Of a stretch of DNA of 42,233 nucleotides, positions 36,397 through 42,233 are shown piece by piece. This DNA is from Tahibacter caeni (GTDB lineage Bacteria > Pseudomonadota > Gammaproteobacteria > Xanthomonadales > Rhodanobacteraceae), in the NCBI RefSeq assembly GCF_024609805.1, contig NZ_JANFVR010000006.1, forward strand, positions 1-42,233, given 5' to 3'. Position 1 is the stretch's first letter. Every line of letters begins with the position of its first letter. The notes under the pieces are model-generated. The model saw nothing but the letters and a program-made list of their open reading frames with translations, was not told the DNA's origin and searched no databases. The translations under genes and the position numbers were made by a program.

Positions 36397-37047
36397 ATGG
36401 ACGAGAATTCTCCGTTGAAGATGACGCGCCGGCAGGTGCTGATCGCAGGCGGCGCATCCGCCGCGGCGACCGTCCTGCCGGGCGCGGTCGTGCTGGCCGC
36501 GCAGACCACGGCGCCCGCGCCGGCGACGGCGCCGGTGCTCGTCGACGTCACCCTCGCCGTCAACGGCAGCCGGCACACGCTCGCGCTCGACACGCGCACG
36601 ACCCTGCTCGACGCCTTGCGCGAACGCCTGCACCTGACCGGCACGAAGAAGGGCTGCGACCACGGCCAGTGCGGCGCCTGCACGGTCATCGTCGAAGGAC
36701 GGCGGCTCAATTCCTGCCTGACGCTTGCAGTGATGCACGATGGCGAGCGCATCACGACGATCGAAGGACTCGGCACGCCGCAGCGCCTGCATCCGCTGCA
36801 GGCTGCGTTCGTGAAGCACGACGGCTATCAATGCGGCTATTGCACGCCGGGCCAGATCTGCTCGGCGGTGGCCGTGCTCGAGGAGATCAGGAACGGCATA
36901 CCGAGCCATGTCACCGAAGACCTGACGGCGGCACCACCGCTGAGCGCGGCGGAAGTCCGCGAGCGCATGAGCGGCAACCTCTGCCGTTGCGGCGCCTACT
37001 CCAACATCCTCGACGCGATCGACGACGTCGCCGGAGGGCTCACGTGA
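36397..37047 (+). CDS. paoA: Periplasmic aldehyde oxidoreductase, 2Fe-2S subunit (PaoA/YagT-like)
   Basis: This 216-residue iron-sulfur subunit of a xanthine-dehydrogenase-family enzyme starts with a twin-arginine signal ([20 protein letters not shown]), so the folded complex is exported through Tat. The plant-type 2Fe-2S site is [12 protein letters not shown] plus the later Cys in RLNSCLT. The second 2Fe-2S site is [11 protein letters not shown] and [13 protein letters not shown]. It passes electrons between the molybdenum and FAD subunits. AGGAG precedes ATG 36397 by 9 nt. Its stop overlaps the paoB GTG start, so the three genes form a tight operon. Confidence 0.95.
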   Translation: MDENSPLKMTRRQVLIAGGASAAATVLPGAVVLAAQTTAPAPATAPVLVDVTLAVNGSRHTLALDTRTTLLDALRERLHLTGTKKGCDHGQCGACTVIVEGRRLNSCLTLAVMHDGERITTIEGLGTPQRLHPLQAAFVKHDGYQCGYCTPGQICSAVAVLEEIRNGIPSHVTEDLTAAPPLSAAEVRERMSGNLCRCGAYSNILDAIDDVAGGLT

Positions 37048-38000
37048 AAGCCTTCAGCTACGAACGCGCTCGCACGCCGGCCGAAGCGGCAGCGGCCGTC
37101 GCCGGCACGCCCGGCGCGAAATTCATCGCCGGCGGAACCAACCTGCTCGATCTCATGAAGCTCGAGATCGAGACGCCGGCGCATCTCGTGGACGTCAACG
37201 GCCTTGATCTCGACACGATAGCCGAGACCGGCGACGGCGGCCTGCGCATTGGCGCACTCGTGCGCAATACCGACCTCGCGGCCGACCCGCGCGTGCGGCG
37301 CGACTACGCGGTGCTCGCGCGGGCCGTGCTCGCAGGCGCGTCGGGACAATTGCGCAACCGCGCGACGACCGCCGGCAACCTGCTGCAGCGCACGCGCTGC
37401 CCGTACTTCTACGACACCGACCAGGCCTGCAACAAACGCCATCCCGGCAGCGGCTGCGCCGCGCTCGGCGGCTTCAGCCGCCACAACGCGATACTCGGCG
37501 TCAGCGACGCCTGCATCGCGACGTATCCGGGCGACATGGCCGTCGCGCTGAGCGTACTCGACGCGAGCGTCGAAACCGTCCGCCCGGACGGACAGACGCG
37601 CACCATTCCGATCGGCGAGCTGCACCGGCTGCCGGGCACGACGCCGCAGATCGAGCACACCTTGCAGACGGGCGAACTGATCGCCGCGGTCGTCCTGCCG
37701 AAGCCCGCCGGCGGCCGGCAGGTCTATCGCAAGGTCCGTGACCGCTCGTCCTACGCGTTCGCGCTGGTGTCGGTCGCCGCAGTCGTCCAGCGCGACGGCA
37801 GCGGCCGCATCGCGCTCGGCGGCGTCGCACACAAGCCCTGGCGCGTCGATGCGGCCGACGCGGCGCTGCCGCGCGGCGCGAAAGCCGTCAGCGCCGCCCT
37901 GCTCGACGGCGCGAGGACCACGCCCGACAACGCGTTCAAAAAGCCACTGGCCGAACGCACGATCGCCGCCGTGCTCGTGGACGCCCGGAGGCCGGCATGA
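37044..38000 (+). CDS. paoB: Periplasmic aldehyde oxidoreductase, FAD subunit (PaoB/YagS-like)
   Basis: This 318-residue FAD subunit has the FAD loops [20 protein letters not shown] and [20 protein letters not shown]. Cys residues in [20 protein letters not shown] followed by GSGCAALGG are those that hold an extra 4Fe-4S cluster in PaoB-type (rather than XdhB-type) proteins. It has no signal of its own and should be carried out with PaoA. It starts at GTG 37044, overlapping the paoA stop by 4 nt, and its stop overlaps the paoC ATG by 4 nt. Confidence 0.95.
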   Translation: MKAFSYERARTPAEAAAAVAGTPGAKFIAGGTNLLDLMKLEIETPAHLVDVNGLDLDTIAETGDGGLRIGALVRNTDLAADPRVRRDYAVLARAVLAGASGQLRNRATTAGNLLQRTRCPYFYDTDQACNKRHPGSGCAALGGFSRHNAILGVSDACIATYPGDMAVALSVLDASVETVRPDGQTRTIPIGELHRLPGTTPQIEHTLQTGELIAAVVLPKPAGGRQVYRKVRDRSSYAFALVSVAAVVQRDGSGRIALGGVAHKPWRVDAADAALPRGAKAVSAALLDGARTTPDNAFKKPLAERTIAAVLVDARRPA

Positions 38001-40198
38001 AATTCGACAAGCCCGCCACGACGAATCCGATCGATCAGGGCAAAATCGTCGGAAAGCCGACCGACCGCATCGACGGTCCGCTGAAGACCACCGGCACCGC
38101 GCCGTATGCCTACGAGCGCCATGACGTCGTGCCCGACCAAGCCTACGGATACATCGTCGGCGCCGGCATCGCGAAGGGCCGCATCGATCTGCTCGACGAC
38201 AGCGCCGCGCGCAAGGCGCCGGGCGTGCTCGCCGTCGTCACGGCGAAGAATGCCGGCAAGCTCGGCAAGGGCAATTTCAACACGGCCCGGCTGCTCGGTG
38301 GCCCGGAGATCGAGCACTACCACCAGGCGATCGCGCTGGTCGTGGCGGAAACCTTCGAGCAGGCGCGCGCGGCCGCGCAGACGATCCGCGTCGATTACGT
38401 GCGGAGTAAAGGCGCCTACGATCTCGCGCGGGCGAAGGACTCGGCCGTGATGCCGACCGGCAAGAACGAAAAAGACACGGCGGTCGGCGACTTCGCCGCC
38501 GCGTTCGAGCGCGCGCCCGTGCAGTTCGACGCGACCTACGGTACGCCCGACGAATCGCACGCCATGATGGAACCGCACGCGTCCATCGCTGCCTGGGACG
38601 GCGACAAGCTCACCGTCTGGACGTCGAACCAGATGATCGCCTGGGGCGTCGGCGACATGGCCGCGACGCTCGGCATTCCGAAGGGAAACGTGCGGCTGAT
38701 CTCGCCGTACATCGGCGGCGGCTTCGGCGGCAAACTGTTCCTGCGCGCCGACGTGCTGCTCGCCGCGCTCGGCGCCCGGGCGGCGAAGCGCCCCGTCAAG
38801 GTCGCGCTGCAGCGCCCGCTGATGATCAACAACACTACACACCGGCCGGCGACGATCCAGCGCGTGCGCCTGGGCGCGACCAGGGACGGAAAGCTCACGG
38901 CGATTGCGCACGAGAGCTGGTCGGGCGACCTGCCCGGCGGCGGCCCCGAAGTCGCCGTGCAGCAGACGCGCCTGCTCTATGCCGGCGAGAACCGCGTGAC
39001 GCGCCTGCGGCTCGCGACGCTCGACCTGCCCGAAGGCAACGCGATGCGCGCGCCCGGCGAGGCGCCCGGCCTCATGGTGCTCGAAGCGGCAATGGACGAG
39101 ATGGCGGAAAAGCTCGGCATCGATCCGGTCGAGTTCCGCATCCTCAACGACACGCAGGTCGATCCGGAAAAGCCCGGCCGCCCGTTCTCGCAGCGGCGCC
39201 TCGTCGAATGCCTGCGCACCGGCGCCGAGCGTTTCGGCTGGAGCAAGCGCAACGCCGCGCCGGGCAAGGTGCGTGACGGACGCTGGCTCGTCGGCATGGG
39301 CATGGCCGCCGCGTTCCGCAACAACCTGCTGACGAAATCCGGCGCCCGCGTGCGCCTCGGCGGCAACGGCATCGTCACCGTCGAGACCGACATGACCGAC
39401 ATCGGCACCGGCACGTACACGATCATCGCGCAGACAGCCGCGGAGATGATGGGCGTCCCGCTCGATCGTGTGGTCGTGCGCCTCGGCGACTCGGCGTTTC
39501 CGGTGTCGGCGGGCTCCGGCGGGCAATGGGGCGCGAACAACTCCACGTCGGGTGTCTATGCGGCCTGCGTGAAGCTGCGCGAAGCCGTCGCGCAGAAACT
39601 CGGGCTCGACGCCGGCACAGCGGAGTTCGCCGACGGACAGGTGATCGCCGGCGAGCGCCGCTCGGCCCTCGCGCAGGCGGCCAAGGACGGCGAACTCGTC
39701 GCCGAGGACGCGATCGAATACGGCGAACTCGACAAGCGATACCAGCAGTCGACGTTCGGCGCGCATTTCTGCGAGGTCGGCGTGGACGCGCACACCGGCG
39801 AGATCCGCGTGCGCCGCATGCTCGCGGTGTGTGCGGCCGGCCGCATCCTCAACCCCAAATCGGCGCGCAGCCAGGTCATCGGCGCGATGACGATGGGCGT
39901 CGGCGCGGCGCTGATGGAAGACCTCGTCGTCGACAAGCGCCTCGGCTTCTTCGTCAACCACGACCTCGCGAGCTACGAGGTGCCCGTGCACGCCGACATT
40001 CCGCACCAGGACGTGATCTTCCTCGACGAGACCGATCCGATCTCCTCGCCGATGAAAGCCAAGGGTGTCGGCGAACTCGGCATCTGCGGCGTCGGTGCCG
40101 CCGTCGCCAACGCCGTCTACAACGCAACCGGCTTCCGCGTGCGGCACTATCCGATCACGCTCGACAAGCTGCTCGATCATCTGCCGACGGTCGGCTGA
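37997..40198 (+). CDS. paoC: Periplasmic aldehyde oxidoreductase, molybdenum cofactor subunit (PaoC/YagR-like)
   Basis: This 733-residue catalytic subunit oxidises aldehydes to acids, by analogy to E. coli PaoABC, which acts on aromatic aldehydes. Motifs are [80 protein letters not shown], the cofactor region [17 protein letters not shown], and [16 protein letters not shown] with the catalytic Glu (about 693). The cofactor-insertion chaperone PaoD, which usually follows in E. coli, is not within the remaining window; a tRNA gene on the other strand comes next. Confidence 0.96.
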   Translation: MKFDKPATTNPIDQGKIVGKPTDRIDGPLKTTGTAPYAYERHDVVPDQAYGYIVGAGIAKGRIDLLDDSAARKAPGVLAVVTAKNAGKLGKGNFNTARLLGGPEIEHYHQAIALVVAETFEQARAAAQTIRVDYVRSKGAYDLARAKDSAVMPTGKNEKDTAVGDFAAAFERAPVQFDATYGTPDESHAMMEPHASIAAWDGDKLTVWTSNQMIAWGVGDMAATLGIPKGNVRLISPYIGGGFGGKLFLRADVLLAALGARAAKRPVKVALQRPLMINNTTHRPATIQRVRLGATRDGKLTAIAHESWSGDLPGGGPEVAVQQTRLLYAGENRVTRLRLATLDLPEGNAMRAPGEAPGLMVLEAAMDEMAEKLGIDPVEFRILNDTQVDPEKPGRPFSQRRLVECLRTGAERFGWSKRNAAPGKVRDGRWLVGMGMAAAFRNNLLTKSGARVRLGGNGIVTVETDMTDIGTGTYTIIAQTAAEMMGVPLDRVVVRLGDSAFPVSAGSGGQWGANNSTSGVYAACVKLREAVAQKLGLDAGTAEFADGQVIAGERRSALAQAAKDGELVAEDAIEYGELDKRYQQSTFGAHFCEVGVDAHTGEIRVRRMLAVCAAGRILNPKSARSQVIGAMTMGVGAALMEDLVVDKRLGFFVNHDLASYEVPVHADIPHQDVIFLDETDPISSPMKAKGVGELGICGVGAAVANAVYNATGFRVRHYPITLDKLLDHLPTVG

Positions 40199-40300
40199 CG
40201 AGGCCAAAGCCGGCTGCACCGACTTCCGGTCCCGCCGGACTGCCCCGGGCTGAGCGTGTCGTGCGCCGCAGACGTTTTCGGTGACCGGGAATTGCCGAAC

Positions 40301-40374
40301 TGGAGCGGGCGATGGGAATCGAACCCACGTCAGTAGCTTGGGAAGCTACAGCTCTACCATTGAGCTACGCCCGC
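40301..40374 (-). tRNA. tRNA-Gly (anticodon CCC)
   Basis: The minus strand folds into a full cloverleaf of 74 nt including an encoded CCA. The acceptor stem is GCGGGCG/CGCCCGC, the D-arm is GCTC...GAGC, the anticodon stem is GTAGC/GCTAC with loop TTCCCAA (anticodon CCC, plus-strand 40340-40342), and the T-arm is GTGGG-TTCGATT-CCCAT. It resembles E. coli glyU closely. A promoter candidate lies just upstream (TATTTA at 40383-40388 on the plus strand, with GGGCAA at 40408-40413; 19-bp spacer). Confidence 0.96.
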
Positions 40375-40476
40375 GGCCGCGGTATTTAGCCATAGCCGCG
40401 GCAGCGGGGGCAATGCGGCCGCGAGGGGATACCGGTCGGGAAAGGCGGCGCTAAAGCGTTGTTGAACGGTGGAAAA

Positions 40477-40497
40477 CCCGGCGGATTGTTCGCCGGG
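40477..40497. other. Hairpin in the leader of the FecR/DUF6600 gene
   Basis: A perfect 7-bp stem, CCCGGCG / CGCCGGG, encloses GATTGTT. Read on the minus strand it is followed by TTTTCC, resembling a terminator for antisense transcription; on the plus strand it lies 96 nt before the FecR-protein start. The rest of the 218-bp gap 40375-40592 shows only the tRNA promoter candidate. Confidence 0.4.
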
Positions 40498-40592
40498 GCG
40501 GCAGGTATGCGTTCAGCAAGCGTACGCTCAGATAGTCGCGCCGCAGCGGCTCCCGTGGGGATCCGCCGGCGGCTCATTCGGAGGAGACTTTC

Positions 40593-42233
40593 ATGTCGAT
40601 GTTCACGCGGTTCGCGGCGATCCTGGGCGGCGCACTGCTGGCGCTGGCTGCGGTAGGCGCCCACGCCGAATACGTAGATCCCCCCAGCCGCGTCGCGCGG
40701 CTGAGCTTTACCCGCGGCGAGGTCAGCTTTTCGCCGGCCGGCGAGGACCAATGGGTCGCCGCCGTGCGCAACCGTCCGCTCATCCGCGGCGACCGGCTCT
40801 GGACCGACCGCGGCGCGCGTGCCGAGCTGCAGGCCGGCAACGCGACCTTCCGCGTCGATGAAGGCACCAGCCTGCAGATCCTCAATCTCGACGATCGCAC
40901 GGCACAGCTGGAAATCACCCAGGGCACGCTGAATCTGCGCGTGCGGCGCATCTATGCCGAGCAGATCTTCGAAGTCGACACGCCGACCCTCGCGTTCGTC
41001 ATCTCACGTCCCGGCGAATACCGCATCGACGTCGACCCGCGCGGCCGCCACACGACCGTCGCCGTCTGGGACGGCGGCGGCGAAGCACACGGCGAGCGCG
41101 CGAACTTCCGCGTCCGCGAAGGCGAGGCGATCCGCTTCTACGATACGGCGCTGCAGGACTATGAAGCGTTCGACATCCCGCGTCCGGACGATTTCGACCG
41201 CTTCTGCCTGGACCGCGACGAACGCTTCGACCGCTCGGTCTCGCGCCGCTACGTGTCCGAAGACCTGATCGGCTATTCAGATCTCGACGAGTATGGTTCC
41301 TGGAGCGAAATCACCGAATACGGCAACGTCTGGTTCCCGAGCCGCGTCGCGGTCGACTGGGCGCCGTACCGCGACGGCCGCTGGATCTGGCAGGACCCCT
41401 GGGGCTGGACCTGGGTCGACGCCGCCGACTGGGGCTTCGCGCCGTTCCACTATGGCCGCTGGGTCCACGTGCGCAACCGCTGGGGCTGGATCCCGGGCCC
41501 GGTCAGCGTGCGTCCGGTCTACGCGCCGGCGCTGGTCGCGTTCGTCGGCGGCAGCAACTTCAGCATCAGCGTCAGCACGGGCCGGCCGATCGGCTGGTTC
41601 CCGCTGGGTCCGCGCGAGGTCTACGTGCCGCCGTACCGCGCGAGCCGCAACTACTTCACCAACGTCAACATCACCAACACGGTGATCAACAACACCTACA
41701 TCACGAACGTCTACAACGACTATTCGGGCGGCCGCGACCTGCGCCGTCTGAACTACCTCAATCGCGACGTGGCCGGCGCGGTGACCGCGGTGTCGAGCGA
41801 CACGTTCGTCAATTCGCGTCCGGTGCGCCAGCAGATGGTCGCGGTCAACCGCGACATGGCGGCGCGCGCCGAGGTCACGCCGATCGCCGCCTTCGCGCCG
41901 AATGCGCGCAGCGTGATCGGCAGCGAACGCGCGGCGACGGCCAAGCCGCAGCGCGAAGTGTTCGAGCGTGCCGTGGTCGCGCGCACGGCGCCGCCGGCCG
42001 CGCCGGTGCCGTTCGCCGAGCGTCAGGCCGTGCTGCAGCGCACGCCGGGTCGCGGACTCAGCGAGGACGCGATGGCCAATCTGCGCACGCCGCGCGAAGG
42101 TCCGGCCGCCCGCGCGCCGGAGCGCATCCGCGTCGTCGGCGAAGGTGCTGCGAACACGCGCAGCGCCGACGCGGACCGCGTCGAACGCGGCGGCCCACAG
42201 CGCGAAGGCCGCACGACCGGCGCTGCGCCGGGC
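40593..42233 (+). CDS. FecR-domain/DUF6600 exported protein (3' end outside the window)
   Basis: The frame is open from ATG 40593 to the window edge (547 codons, no stop), so the protein is partial. GGAGGAG precedes the start by 6 nt. Residues 1-26 are a signal peptide (FTRFAAILGGALLALAAVGA, cut after HA). A FecR-like domain follows (RVARLSFTRGEVSFSPAGED, then LIRGDRLWTDRGARAELQAG and QILNLDDRTAQLEITQGTLN). Next is a Trp/Gly-rich DUF6600 region (WAPYRDGRWIWQDPWGWTWV; WGFAPFHYGRWVHVRNRWGW), an Asn/Thr-rich stretch (FTNVNITNTVINNTYITNVY), and a low-complexity Ala/Arg/Pro tail. It is probably an envelope protein; the function is unknown. Confidence 0.92.
   Translation, partial: MSMFTRFAAILGGALLALAAVGAHAEYVDPPSRVARLSFTRGEVSFSPAGEDQWVAAVRNRPLIRGDRLWTDRGARAELQAGNATFRVDEGTSLQILNLDDRTAQLEITQGTLNLRVRRIYAEQIFEVDTPTLAFVISRPGEYRIDVDPRGRHTTVAVWDGGGEAHGERANFRVREGEAIRFYDTALQDYEAFDIPRPDDFDRFCLDRDERFDRSVSRRYVSEDLIGYSDLDEYGSWSEITEYGNVWFPSRVAVDWAPYRDGRWIWQDPWGWTWVDAADWGFAPFHYGRWVHVRNRWGWIPGPVSVRPVYAPALVAFVGGSNFSISVSTGRPIGWFPLGPREVYVPPYRASRNYFTNVNITNTVINNTYITNVYNDYSGGRDLRRLNYLNRDVAGAVTAVSSDTFVNSRPVRQQMVAVNRDMAARAEVTPIAAFAPNARSVIGSERAATAKPQREVFERAVVARTAPPAAPVPFAERQAVLQRTPGRGLSEDAMANLRTPREGPAARAPERIRVVGEGAANTRSADADRVERGGPQREGRTTGAAPG

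Overview
The window is high-GC DNA with gammaproteobacterial gene content. An S-adenosylhomocysteine (SAH) riboswitch before ahcY, a ColR-like two-component system, a BlaI/M56-TonB pair, FecR-DUF6600 and 'Microcystin-dependent' collar proteins together suggest the Lysobacterales (Xanthomonadales), perhaps a Dokdonella- or Rhodanobacter-like member. This placement is inference from gene content. There is no phage, transposon, integrase or CRISPR array, and nearly all the DNA is coding.

Region 1 (1-12.4 kb) is framed by two genes of the activated methyl cycle. At the left, ahcY has its own promoter, an SAH riboswitch and a clean terminator. At the right is metF. The two promoters share a dyad with identical spacing, TATC-N6-TCCGGA-N6-GATA, overlapping the -10 box; I consider this the most interesting regulatory signal here. 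Between them lie an Anbu-type proteasome-like cluster (circularly permuted ATP-grasp, alpha-E, Anbu protease), a secreted beta-helix protein, a translationally coupled DUF2235 hydrolase and membrane protein, a membrane diguanylate cyclase and a divergent TrpF-like barrel.

Region 2 (12.4-25.8 kb) is the envelope or accessory part. It holds a secreted metzincin protease, a small exported protein of unknown function, and a leftward run of six closely spaced genes: a 2692-residue repeat/beta-helix surface protein, three different phage-tail-collar (MDP-type) proteins, a Tat-type exported protein and a GNAT acetyltransferase. A small DUF6916-like gene converges on the end of this run. The giant protein carries an internal sorting-signal-like hydrophobic hairpin and a recent 666-bp in-frame tandem duplication. 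This cluster is the best candidate for an uncharacterised system.

Region 3 (26.1-36.1 kb) is mostly housekeeping and signalling: ilvE, a ColR/ColS-like two-component system with phased TTAA half-sites upstream, a BlaI repressor and M56 metallopeptidase-TonB sensor pair, a small secreted protein with a good sigma-70 promoter and terminator, rimK, a TerC-family membrane protein, and a membrane-anchored TIR-domain protein.

Region 4 (36.4-42.2 kb) holds a Tat-exported molybdenum aldehyde oxidoreductase operon (paoABC), tRNA-Gly(CCC), and the start of a FecR/DUF6600 protein that runs off the right edge.

Many starts were moved inward from the longest possible frame, using ribosome binding sites, signal peptides and stop/start overlaps.
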